Assembly: GCA_964639875.1 (NCBI GenBank)
Contig: CAZXEM010000023.1
Span: forward strand, 1 to 15,907
Direction of reading: 5' to 3'
Source: CAZQLW01 sp964639875
Lineage (GTDB): Archaea; Nanobdellota; Nanobdellia; Woesearchaeales; GW2011-AR9
Length of the DNA: 15,907 nucleotides
A program made the translations under genes and the position numbers. This document shows, piece by piece, positions 1 through 6,944 of this stretch. Below the pieces are notes generated by a model, which saw nothing but the letters and a program-made list of their open reading frames with translations, had not been told where the DNA came from and did no database searches. Within the stretch, counting starts at the first letter, position 1; the number at the start of each line of letters is the position of its first letter.

Positions 1-52
1 TTTTAAAAAAGAAATGGATAAATTGAAAAAAGAAAAAGATTGTCAATGTTAA
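1..52 (+). CDS. 3' end of an unidentified upstream gene (partial)
   Basis: An open frame runs from the window edge to a TAA at 50-52 and encodes about 16 residues rich in Lys and Glu, ending in Asp-Cys-Gln-Cys. The stop lies just before the Shine-Dalgarno-like GGAGG of the thioredoxin gene, as expected for the preceding gene of the same operon. Too little remains to identify a family. The Cys-x-Cys end beside a thioredoxin gene is suggestive of redox chemistry but proves nothing. Confidence 0.45.
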   Translation, partial: FKKEMDKLKKEKDCQC

Positions 53-55
53 ATT

Positions 56-60
56 GGAGG
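56..60 (+). promoter_or_regulatory. Shine-Dalgarno site of the thioredoxin gene
   Basis: GGAGG lies 11 bases before the ATG at 72. It supports internal translation initiation within an operon, and it argues against the TTG at 54, which overlaps it. Most other genes here appear leaderless, so this is the clearest ribosome site in the window. Confidence 0.7.
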
Positions 61-71
61 AATTAAAAACA

Positions 72-398
72 ATGGTTTCAGAACTAAATGAAAATAATTT
101 TAAAAGAAGAGTATTAGAATCAGACCTACCAGTAATTGTAGATTTTTGGGCATCTTGGTGCGGTCCGTGCAGAATGTTAACGCCAGTATTTGAAGAAGTT
201 AGTAACGATTTTGAAGGCAGATTAAAGTTTGTTAAATTGTCTACTGAAGATTATCCTGAAATTGCACAACAAAATAACATTACAGGCATTCCTTGTTTAA
301 TAATTTTCAAAGGTGGAAAAGAAGTTGACCGGATTATTGGATTTAATCCCGTACCGCAATTGAAAAAGAAAATTGAAGAAGTGTTGAGTAAGATTTAA
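72..398 (+). CDS. trxA: Thioredoxin
   Basis: A 108-residue single-domain thioredoxin, the usual family size, which reduces protein disulfides in the cytoplasm. The active site WCGPC has its cysteines at residues 30 and 33. The cis-proline loop reads GIPC at 72-75, so the residue after the cis-Pro is Cys where many thioredoxins have Thr. The core pattern (VIVDFWASWC, then the LIIFKGG strand) is intact. The start is ATG at 72, because GGAGG at 56-60 sits 11 bases upstream; an in-frame TTG at 54 overlaps that ribosome site and is unlikely. The preceding frame ends at 52, so the two are probably co-transcribed. A six-T run follows the stop and the next gene converges. Its partner reductase is not in the window. 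Confidence 0.95.
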   Translation: MVSELNENNFKRRVLESDLPVIVDFWASWCGPCRMLTPVFEEVSNDFEGRLKFVKLSTEDYPEIAQQNNITGIPCLIIFKGGKEVDRIIGFNPVPQLKKKIEEVLSKI

Positions 399-404
399 TT
401 TTTT
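399..404 (+). terminator. Oligo-T terminator after thioredoxin
   Basis: Six T residues directly follow the thioredoxin TAA. Archaeal transcription commonly ends at such tracts. It overlaps the stop codon of the converging gene. Confidence 0.35.
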
Positions 405-822
405 ATCTAAAAGGACAACTAGAACAGATATCTTCAAGTGTAGAAGGAAGATCAGGTATTTCATACACTCTTGGTAGGTCTGTTCTTAATGGACCGACAG
501 GCAATGTTTTCTTAATGGAAATTAATTCTCCTTTTTTTGGTTTTATCAATAAATTAAGCACATACTCAGAAAAAGTAGAATTAGGATTTTCTAATTCATA
601 CCTGTTTTCCAAATGTTTCATTTCTCTAACAAAATTATTTCCTGATAAAGAAGAGTGATAAATAATTTCAGAATTTTCAGGAGGAGCAAAAGTATCTCCA
701 AGAGATAATTCCCAAGGTTCAACAGAACCTATCTTTTGGTCAAGATGATTAGTGTAGGCAATATTTTGATTACCATCATGTTCATAAATAATAATATTTA
801 TTCGTCCTAAATTATCCACCAT
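403..822 (-). CDS. Unknown 139-residue protein with C-terminal CxxC
   Basis: I do not recognise this protein. The ATG at 822 is preferred over the TTG at 828, because a TATA-like TTTAAATA at about 843-853 is centred some 26 bp upstream, which fits a leaderless mRNA starting at this ATG. The product is soluble in appearance, with no signal peptide or membrane span. Its N-terminal strands (INIIIYEHDG) are followed by a charged middle and a C-terminus ending CSSCPFR. The CxxC could be redox-active or metal-binding. It converges on thioredoxin with only a few bases between the stops, so the two are not one operon. Confidence 0.7.
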   Translation of the reverse strand: MVDNLGRINIIIYEHDGNQNIAYTNHLDQKIGSVEPWELSLGDTFAPPENSEIIYHSSLSGNNFVREMKHLENRYELENPNSTFSEYVLNLLIKPKKGELISIKKTLPVGPLRTDLPRVYEIPDLPSTLEDICSSCPFR

Positions 823-842
823 AACCAATAGTAATGAAAGAA

Positions 843-853
843 TTTATTTAAAC
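843..853 (-). promoter_or_regulatory. TATA-like box for the 403-822 gene
   Basis: On the minus strand the sequence reads TTTAAATAAAT, centred about 26 bp upstream of the ATG at 822. This is the spacing expected for an archaeal TATA box driving a leaderless transcript. Confidence 0.5.
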
Positions 854-903
854 ATTTCTATGTTAGAAACATTACGGACACCAAATAATCTCTAAATCCA
901 TTT

Positions 904-2874
904 TCAGGCCACTCCGTTTTCCCAATGACCTTTCGTATAATTTTTTCTATTAAAAGGAAGATTTTTCTTATTGTTAATAATATTATAATAAAACTTAAGA
1001 ATATAATCAGCACCATTATCTAAATCTAAAAAGAATTGTCTTACTCCAATATCTTTCAACTCGTTAACAGATTCAAACAACCCTAACTCCACACTATTCA
1101 AAATTTGATAATAATCATGCTCCTTTCTGACTGAGAAGATGTAATCTTTTTTGTCAGTAAGTCTTAACGGTAACAAAGAATATTTAGTATTCATCATTAC
1201 AACTTTACCGTGCACAAGAACTGCAAATGTCTTATTATCAAAATTTTTAAGTTCATCAAAAGATAATTCTGGAGAGATGATAGGAGTACAATCATTAAAA
1301 AATTCTAAATCTAAATCATTAAAAACATTATTGGAATAATCTAAATATAAGTTCAAATCTTGATTTTTCTTTAAAACAAGATAAGCGCCTAAATCACCGA
1401 CTAAGATGTTTTTCACATTATGTTTTTTAATTAGTTCAACAGCTTTCTCAACATCAGCATCATTTAAGATCCGAGGAATATAAGCAGAAAAATCTTCAGA
1501 AAAATCTTCTGCAAAAACGTTATAAAATACTTTATCAGTATATTTCAAAGCGTCTTTACCCTCTTGAAGAGAATAAACTTTAACTAACAATTCTCCTTTA
1601 TCTTCTACAAGATCTTTTTGTTTTTCAATCTGAGGAAGAATTATTTCTTTAACAGTTCTTTTTTCAGTAATAATAGGATCAATTTTAACAAATTCAATCT
1701 GTTTACTTTTTTCAACAGAAGAGGTTTTATAAATTTTCACTCCAGGTTTAGCATAAATGTGTAATTTAACCAAGTCACCCTTTTCAGCAAAATCAACTGC
1801 ATCCATTTTACCATCTGTTTCAACAAGTTCAATTTTTCTTAACACCGCACCATCAACTTTGTTTGGCAACCAAATTCCAACACCATCGCCTAAAGAAACT
1901 TTTTCTTGTAATTTTATTAACCCTTTCTTATTAATTTCTCCCAAATATAATCCTCGGGCCATTGGTTTTTCATGAGAAACAACTTCTTTCAAATTAGTAT
2001 AATAACCCCAAGTAAATTCTCGGTTAAAAGCTAATTTCATTTCTTTAAACAAATCTTGGTCAACTGAAAATTGTTTTGCATAATGAGAATCAATCGCTTT
2101 CCGATACAATTTTGTAGAAGCAGCAACGTACTTAACACTTCTTAACCGCCCTTCAATTTTTAATGAAGAAACGCCCATTTCAATTAATTCTGGGACGGCT
2201 TTTACCAAAGAAAGGTCTTTCATACTTAACAAATATTTTCCGTTGTAAACACCACCATACCTTTGCGTAAATTTTCCGTTATATTGTTTTCTGCAAGGTT
2301 GAGCACATAACCCTCGGTTTCCTGAACGCCCACCAAGAATTGAAGAAAATAAACATTTACCAGAATATGAGAAACATAAAGCTCCCTGCACAAATATTTC
2401 TGTAGGTAATTTAGTCTTTTTGATAAAATTATCAATTTCTTCTTTAGAAAATTCTCGAGGTAAAACAACTTTATCAGCTTGTTTAATCAAATCGTAATGA
2501 TAAGTGTTTGTTATTGCTGCTTGAGTAGAAACATGTACTTCCATGCCCGGAAAGTTCTTTTTAATGATAGGTAAGAAAGAAAGATGTTGAATAATTACTG
2601 CATCGACTCCTGCTAAATATAATTGTTTAACAGTTTCAAAAAACTCTTCAATTTCTTCGTTCTTGATTAGAATATTCAGTGTACAATAACATCTTACTCC
2701 ATTTTGATGGCAATAATCAACAAGTTTTTGAATATCTTCTAGCTCAAAGTTATCTGCTCTCCTTCTCGCATTAAACTTATCCACTCCGAAGTAAACTGCA
2801 TCAGCACCATTTTCTACTGCTGCTACTAAATTATCTTGATTTCCTGCTGGTAAAAGTAATTCAATCTTTTTCAT
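904..2874 (-). CDS. Long U32-family (RlhA/TrhP-like) protein
   Basis: About 656 residues. The N-terminus (KKIELLLPAG) is the classic opening of the U32 'peptidase' family. The family signature is at residues 159-178, with cysteines 167 and 174, followed by cysteines 190 and 194; these are candidate [4Fe-4S] ligands. Characterised bacterial members hydroxylate RNA rather than cleave protein: TrhP (tRNA U34) and RlhA (23S rRNA C2501). The length resembles long RlhA-type members with an extra C-terminal region, so RNA hydroxylation is the best guess, but the substrate is inferred. ATG at 2874 is preferred over GTG at 2913, because it matches family starts and has a TATA-like box 25 bp upstream. 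A collagenase-type protease annotation would be a historical misnomer. Confidence 0.85.
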   Translation of the reverse strand: MKKIELLLPAGNQDNLVAAVENGADAVYFGVDKFNARRRADNFELEDIQKLVDYCHQNGVRCYCTLNILIKNEEIEEFFETVKQLYLAGVDAVIIQHLSFLPIIKKNFPGMEVHVSTQAAITNTYHYDLIKQADKVVLPREFSKEEIDNFIKKTKLPTEIFVQGALCFSYSGKCLFSSILGGRSGNRGLCAQPCRKQYNGKFTQRYGGVYNGKYLLSMKDLSLVKAVPELIEMGVSSLKIEGRLRSVKYVAASTKLYRKAIDSHYAKQFSVDQDLFKEMKLAFNREFTWGYYTNLKEVVSHEKPMARGLYLGEINKKGLIKLQEKVSLGDGVGIWLPNKVDGAVLRKIELVETDGKMDAVDFAEKGDLVKLHIYAKPGVKIYKTSSVEKSKQIEFVKIDPIITEKRTVKEIILPQIEKQKDLVEDKGELLVKVYSLQEGKDALKYTDKVFYNVFAEDFSEDFSAYIPRILNDADVEKAVELIKKHNVKNILVGDLGAYLVLKKNQDLNLYLDYSNNVFNDLDLEFFNDCTPIISPELSFDELKNFDNKTFAVLVHGKVVMMNTKYSLLPLRLTDKKDYIFSVRKEHDYYQILNSVELGLFESVNELKDIGVRQFFLDLDNGADYILKFYYNIINNKKNLPFNRKNYTKGHWENGVA

Positions 2875-2894
2875 TAAAGTTGAAAAAAGAAGTG

Positions 2895-2904
2895 TATTTA
2901 TATT
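2895..2904 (-). promoter_or_regulatory. TATA-like box for the U32 gene
   Basis: AATATAAATA on the minus strand is centred about 25 bp before the ATG at 2874. It lies inside the extended frame that starts at GTG 2913, which argues that the shorter start is used. Confidence 0.5.
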
Positions 2905-2920
2905 ATTATCCACCAGAAAG

Positions 2921-2930
2921 TTTATAATTT
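2921..2930 (+). promoter_or_regulatory. TATA-like box for the 2951 / bud32 unit
   Basis: TTTATAATTT is centred 25 bp before the ATG at 2951, consistent with leaderless transcription of the unknown gene and bud32. The two divergent units here have separate boxes about 25 bp apart. Confidence 0.5.
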
Positions 2931-2950
2931 AAAAACCATTTCTTAATAAA

Positions 2951-3430
2951 ATGAAAAATGATATTGAAACAATTGTAGATAACGAAGAATTTTTTCATCC
3001 ATTAAGTGATACTGACAATGTATTTGTTTCACATGACCATCTTAAAAGTGAACACCAATTACCTGATAAAATAATTTATATTAAAGATGTTAAAGATAAT
3101 AACAAAATAGTTGGTAGCTATTATGTTGCAGGAAGAATAGTTGAAGATAATAAAGGATATGTCTTTTTCATGTACGGTCAACCAAAACGTCTTGATCAAG
3201 CAATTTCACCTTTCTCTGAAAGAAAAATTAAAATTTTAAAAATTTATGAGGGTGTTTCTTTAGATTCGTTCATGGAAGCTGAAAAAATTTATAGAAAAAC
3301 AGAAAATCTTCAATCAATAGAAAAATTCTTAGAAAATGATGCTCAAGAAATAGAAAAACTTAATAACATCAAGAAAAATATGATTAAACATGATAAAAAT
3401 AGCACAAGGAGCAGAAGCGATTATCCATAA
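2951..3430 (+). CDS. Unknown 159-residue protein overlapping bud32
   Basis: I do not recognise a family. The protein is soluble and charged. The first roughly 100 residues look like a mixed beta domain (KIIYIKDV, GSYYVAGRIV, GYVFFMYGQPKRLDQA), and the last 50 are helical and Lys/Glu-rich. A TATA-like box 25 bp upstream supports the ATG at 2951. Its last 41 bases overlap the start of bud32 in another frame, so the two are almost certainly on one transcript and translation may be coupled. This suggests a link to KEOPS or tRNA modification, but I see no similarity to Kae1, Cgi121 or Pcc1. Confidence 0.75.
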   Translation: MKNDIETIVDNEEFFHPLSDTDNVFVSHDHLKSEHQLPDKIIYIKDVKDNNKIVGSYYVAGRIVEDNKGYVFFMYGQPKRLDQAISPFSERKIKILKIYEGVSLDSFMEAEKIYRKTENLQSIEKFLENDAQEIEKLNNIKKNMIKHDKNSTRSRSDYP

Positions 3431-3995
3431 AGATAACAATAATAAAGTTATCAAAGAAAGGTTTAGTAAGAAATATCGATTACCACAAATAGATGAATCT
3501 TTGCGTCAATTCAGAACTAGAAGAGAAGCTAAAGTTCTTCGTAAATTAAATGAGATGAAATTTCCATCTCCACAATTAATAGATTTCTGTGATAAAAGAA
3601 TGCAAATTACAATGGACTTTGTTCCAGGCGAGAAATTAAGAGACGTTTTAATCCGAGGAGATGATTATCAACAGTTCGCTGAAGAAATTGGTGAAAAGAT
3701 TGGTAAATTGCATGTTCATGATATTATTCACGGTGATTTAACTACTTCCAACATGATTAAAGATAAAGAAATCAAATTTATTGATTTCGGATTAAGTTCA
3801 TTCTCTGATAAAGTTGAAGATAAAGCAGTAGATTTATTTCTTTTAGATCGAGCTTTAGAAAGTAAACATTATCAACAGTATCCAGACATTTTTGATAACG
3901 TTCTTACAGGGTACAAAAAATCTAACCCAGAATCAGCTAAAGTTCTGGAAAGGTTTACTGCTGTTAAGAAAAGAGGAAGAAATAAAAAAAGATAA
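3390..3995 (+). CDS. bud32: KEOPS kinase/ATPase Bud32, stand-alone
   Basis: A 201-residue small RIO-like kinase of the Bud32 (PRPK) family. In the KEOPS complex it acts with Kae1, which makes t6A37 in tRNAs reading ANN codons. Visible landmarks are the GAEA nucleotide loop at 7-10, Lys22 (VIKER), Glu46 of the helix, the catalytic HGDLTTSN at 114-121 (Asp116, Asn121), the DFG at 132-134, and a basic C-terminal tail (KKRGRNKKR), all typical. Many archaea fuse Kae1 to Bud32; here the kinase stands alone and Kae1 is not in the window. The start overlaps the previous gene by 41 bases, and the opening MIKIAQGAEA matches family N-termini, so ATG 3390 is secure. Confidence 0.95.
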   Translation: MIKIAQGAEAIIHKDNNNKVIKERFSKKYRLPQIDESLRQFRTRREAKVLRKLNEMKFPSPQLIDFCDKRMQITMDFVPGEKLRDVLIRGDDYQQFAEEIGEKIGKLHVHDIIHGDLTTSNMIKDKEIKFIDFGLSSFSDKVEDKAVDLFLLDRALESKHYQQYPDIFDNVLTGYKKSNPESAKVLERFTAVKKRGRNKKR

Positions 3996-4045
3996 ATCTT
4001 TTCTGGTGTTCCCTACAAAAACAATAAAGGAAAAAGATAAAAGAA

Positions 4046-5257
4046 TTAACTGTTATTTTGTCTAAATAATAAATCAACTTCCATTTTCATTACTTTCGGT
4101 GTTCTATTACCCGTGTACATTGTTCTTAATAAACTGGAATAAAAATTACTTTTTTCCTGATCAGATTTAAATGAAGTACTATTATTTAATCTAGCTATAG
4201 CGTGTTCATAAATTTCGTTAATTTGATTAAAACCAACATGATATGCAACCATCAGATCATTGTTAAACAATCTTAATTTATCTTGATTATAATTTTGTAA
4301 TGCGTTTACAAGAAATTTTTCAGGATAATATTCAGTAGCTAACTCTCCAGCCATCTCTTCCGCACTCAAACATTTGTAATAACCAAGATAAGCAAGAGAT
4401 GCTTGAAGACTATCCGAAAGTCTCCTATTAACAAGTTCAAATAAAGCAATCTCGGAATAATCTTTTTTTGAACCAAAATATTCTTTCAAAGCAAAGTGTT
4501 GACCAAGCACTGCTAAACCTTCAGAAGTTTGAGAACAATAAAAGTTATTATGACTATAATTTTCAGAAAAGTTATGCTGTGTTTGATGACCAAAAGGGCC
4601 TTCATGAGCAACTAAAGCAATTAAAGCAGGAAGTCGATGTTCAAAACCGATATTAATCCAACCTAAATGTTGATGTGGATTTTTTTCTTTAACATTAACA
4701 TCTAACTTAGTATGGATAGTTTTTCCAAAAATGTTTGTAGCAAGTTCATCAAGTTCTGACTTGTATCTTCTAGCCATATCTTCATAAAATATTCGATCAG
4801 TAGTACCAACTCCAATTGCAGGTAAATCTATTGTTTCTATCTTAAAATAATCACTAACTAAATCTTTATGTTCTTTAACCACGTTTTCAAGGTCACTCAA
4901 ATTCATTCCTGCAGATTGTAAAACCAAATTAAACCTCTCTTGAGAATTATGAGAATTTACTTCTTTTAATTTAACAGAAGCGATTAAAGAATCAACACAA
5001 GAAATTATTTTAGTAGTTTCAATTGCAATCTTGTCTTTAAAAAAATCTCGATTAGAAATATTTGCATCTTGAACAGTTTGATTATGAGCAAGATATTTTT
5101 CTTTTAACGGGTTTAATTTTTCAATAAATAAATCAACTGTTTCTGTTCTAATTTTCGGCCTAGGAGAAACATTTTTATCAATAAATTGGTAAAGATGATT
5201 AAACTCATGATTAATTTTTTCAAATTTATTTAATAATCTTCTTTTTGTGGAAACCAT
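4046..5257 (-). CDS. HExxxxH zinc metallopeptidase-like protein (DUF885-like)
   Basis: A 403-residue soluble, largely helical protein. The key motif is VAHEGPFGHQTQ, with His218, Glu219 and His224. It is followed by SEGLA, with Glu246 a candidate third zinc ligand. The spacing resembles the HE-x4-H plus EGWA arrangement of DUF885-type gluzincin-like proteins, so a cytoplasmic zinc-dependent carboxypeptidase-like activity is plausible. The similarity is at motif level only and the substrate is unknown. ATG 5257 is backed by a TATA-like box 25 bp upstream, so the gene is probably leaderless and transcribed separately from the HD-domain gene upstream. It converges on bud32 with a 50-bp gap. No signal peptide is seen. 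Confidence 0.7.
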   Translation of the reverse strand: MVSTKRRLLNKFEKINHEFNHLYQFIDKNVSPRPKIRTETVDLFIEKLNPLKEKYLAHNQTVQDANISNRDFFKDKIAIETTKIISCVDSLIASVKLKEVNSHNSQERFNLVLQSAGMNLSDLENVVKEHKDLVSDYFKIETIDLPAIGVGTTDRIFYEDMARRYKSELDELATNIFGKTIHTKLDVNVKEKNPHQHLGWINIGFEHRLPALIALVAHEGPFGHQTQHNFSENYSHNNFYCSQTSEGLAVLGQHFALKEYFGSKKDYSEIALFELVNRRLSDSLQASLAYLGYYKCLSAEEMAGELATEYYPEKFLVNALQNYNQDKLRLFNNDLMVAYHVGFNQINEIYEHAIARLNNSTSFKSDQEKSNFYSSLLRTMYTGNRTPKVMKMEVDLLFRQNNS

Positions 5258-5277
5258 TTTGATTAAAGATAGTTATT

Positions 5278-5287
5278 ATTTTATAAA
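5278..5287 (-). promoter_or_regulatory. TATA-like box for the metallopeptidase-like gene
   Basis: TTTATAAAAT on the minus strand is centred about 25 bp before the ATG at 5257. It shows that this gene has its own promoter in the 61-bp gap after the HD-domain gene. Confidence 0.55.
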
Positions 5288-5318
5288 CCTTTCCCTATTA
5301 ACTACTCTTAAGTTAGAA

Positions 5319-6506
5319 TCAATCGTCTTTCATACAAACCATGCCCCTGCTACAGAGGTCGGAACAACCAAAACCGGAGATAACATAATTAGGCTTGTAC
5401 AGAATCCGAGAAATCACTTCTTTCAAAGCGTAAGCGTCTTTGTAACAAAGGATAGAATTCAATTTTTCTTCACTAAAATTAAAATCTGAAAAGAATTTTC
5501 GACAAAAGTTCATTTCATAATCTTTCATTTTTTCATAACGGTCAAACTCTAAATGTAGTCGAGCATCGTACTTTCGAACAATTCCTCGATATAACCGCAT
5601 AGGATGAGTTTCATCTTTATCAACTTTGGTAACGTTCCACAATCCATGCTCTTCATGGACAAACTTTCTGAAAGCTAGTTGTAACATTGATTCAACTTCT
5701 TTAGCACCATCATTTAAACAAAGATGGCAAACATTTAAGAAAGCATCATAAGTAGATTTGCAACATTTTTTAAAAAGTTTTTCAGTTGGATGAATTCCTC
5801 GACTTGGATCAACATCTTCGCCAAACTTATCCATTAAATACCGTTTAGCATTATTGATGATAAACAAATTTTTGAAACACTGGTAAATTTTTCCCTGAAA
5901 ACAAAAAGAGTCTAAACTTTGAATGTTATGAATCCGATCAGCCAACTTAATTTGGATAGCTTTCTTTTTAAGTTCTTCATCTTTACAAGTAAAAATTGCT
6001 GATATTGAACGGTAATAAAAGTGTCTTTTGTGACGGGTTAACAATTTTAAAATGTTAATAATCTCTTCAACAAAGTTTGCTTGAAGGTCATTATTTTTAC
6101 AAAAATCAATAATTTCTTGTTCTAACTCTTTAAACAGATTTAGTTCATATTCATCAAGAATTTTTATCCCTTCTTTATTTTCATCAAGATTATTTTTTTC
6201 TTTATAGATATCAACTTTCTCTTCAACTAAATCATGAATCAAACCAACGATTAAAGTAATTGGATCTTCAACTTTAGCTTTCTTTAAATCCCATGCTAGA
6301 TTTAAAGGATGGATGAAAGGGTTAGTACCATCTTTACGAATAGGAAACTGTTTATATTCATTTTTTGTTTTGTTATAAAGGTAAGTTAGAAGTGCTGATA
6401 ATTTTTCAGTTTTATTAGTAAACTCTTCTACTAAAAGAATTTCGTTGGCAGGTTGCCAATGTTCGAGAATCTTATAAGTTTGATATTCTTTAGAGTTTTT
6501 AGACAT
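5319..6506 (-). CDS. HD-domain hydrolase resembling the RelA/SpoT hydrolase domain
   Basis: A 395-residue protein. Residues about 30-200 carry the HD signature in the RelA/SpoT/MESH1 style: His66 in FIHP, His91-Asp92 in HDLVEE, and Asp190 in KLADRIHN. In that family these residues bind Mn2+ and remove the 3' pyrophosphate of (p)ppGpp. No synthetase domain follows. Instead there is an unrecognised C-terminal half of about 195 residues with several Cys (KKCCKS, CHLC) and an end reading GFGCSDLCSRGMVC, possibly metal-binding. Hydrolysis of (p)ppGpp or another nucleotide is inference, since the HD superfamily is broad. ATG 6506 has an AT-rich promoter-like element about 29 bp upstream and is divergent from rpoL. 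Confidence 0.75.
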   Translation of the reverse strand: MSKNSKEYQTYKILEHWQPANEILLVEEFTNKTEKLSALLTYLYNKTKNEYKQFPIRKDGTNPFIHPLNLAWDLKKAKVEDPITLIVGLIHDLVEEKVDIYKEKNNLDENKEGIKILDEYELNLFKELEQEIIDFCKNNDLQANFVEEIINILKLLTRHKRHFYYRSISAIFTCKDEELKKKAIQIKLADRIHNIQSLDSFCFQGKIYQCFKNLFIINNAKRYLMDKFGEDVDPSRGIHPTEKLFKKCCKSTYDAFLNVCHLCLNDGAKEVESMLQLAFRKFVHEEHGLWNVTKVDKDETHPMRLYRGIVRKYDARLHLEFDRYEKMKDYEMNFCRKFFSDFNFSEEKLNSILCYKDAYALKEVISRILYKPNYVISGFGCSDLCSRGMVCMKDD

Positions 6507-6530
6507 AACTGAATAGTGGTATTGTCAATG

Positions 6531-6540
6531 TTTTAAACTT
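6531..6540 (-). promoter_or_regulatory. TATA-like element for the HD-domain gene
   Basis: AAGTTTAAAA on the minus strand is centred about 29 bp before the ATG at 6506. The match is weaker than the other boxes, but the position is acceptable. Confidence 0.35.
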
Positions 6541-6552
6541 TTCTAAAATTTA

Positions 6553-6568
6553 TTCTTAAATTTAAGAA
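6553..6568. repeat. 16-bp perfect palindrome in the divergent HD-gene / rpoL promoter region
   Basis: TTCTTAAATTTAAGAA is a perfect dyad, flanked by a second imperfect pair (TTTTCTAA at 6539-6546 and TTAGAAAA at 6572-6579). It lies between two divergent promoters, where an operator could sit. AT-rich palindromes arise easily by chance in such DNA, so function is uncertain. Confidence 0.3.
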
Positions 6569-6621
6569 AACTTAGAAAAATTACCTTTTTCTATTGTTTT
6601 CACTTAAAATTTTCCAAAATC

Positions 6622-6629
6622 TTTATAAA
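6622..6629 (+). promoter_or_regulatory. TATA box of rpoL
   Basis: TTTATAAA is centred 28 bp before the ATG at 6654. It is close to the archaeal TATA consensus and indicates a leaderless or nearly leaderless mRNA. Confidence 0.65.
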
Positions 6630-6653
6630 CCAACTATGTAATATTAACTTAAA

Positions 6654-6923
6654 ATGGAATTTAACGTTATCGAAGAAAGTAAAACTCAACTGATTTTTGA
6701 ATTAATCGGAGAAACACACACTTTTTGTAATGTTTTAAAGAAAGAATTACAAAATGTAAAAGGAGTTCAAATTGCTACTTACAAAATTGATCACCCTTTA
6801 GTTGGTGTTCCTAGGTTTCAAATAGAAACAAAAGGCGTTGAACCAAGAAAAGCTTTGAAAGAAGCGTTAAAAAATCTTAAAAAAAACGCTAAAGACTTCG
6901 AAAAAGAAGTTAGTAAACTTTAA
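6654..6923 (+). CDS. rpoL: DNA-directed RNA polymerase subunit Rpo11/RpoL
   Basis: An 89-residue protein matching the archaeal L subunit (Rpb11/AC19 family), which pairs with subunit D to form the alpha-like assembly platform of RNA polymerase. The family core is clear: HTFCNVLKKEL at residues 22-32, then DHPLVGVPRFQIETKG around 46-61, and the C-terminal helix. Length is typical. It is monocistronic, with its own TATA box and a T-rich stretch after the stop, convergent with queA. It is one of the strongest indicators that the DNA is archaeal. Confidence 0.95.
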   Translation: MEFNVIEESKTQLIFELIGETHTFCNVLKKELQNVKGVQIATYKIDHPLVGVPRFQIETKGVEPRKALKEALKNLKKNAKDFEKEVSKL

Positions 6924-6944
6924 TTCATTTTTCTTTAATTAATT

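Noticed and set aside
54..71. TTG at 54 as thioredoxin start
   Set aside because: It overlaps the GGAGG ribosome site that serves the ATG at 72 and would add six residues not typical of thioredoxin.
2875..2913. GTG at 2913 as the U32 start
   Set aside because: The extension contains the TATA-like box for the ATG at 2874 and has no counterpart at the usual family N-terminus.
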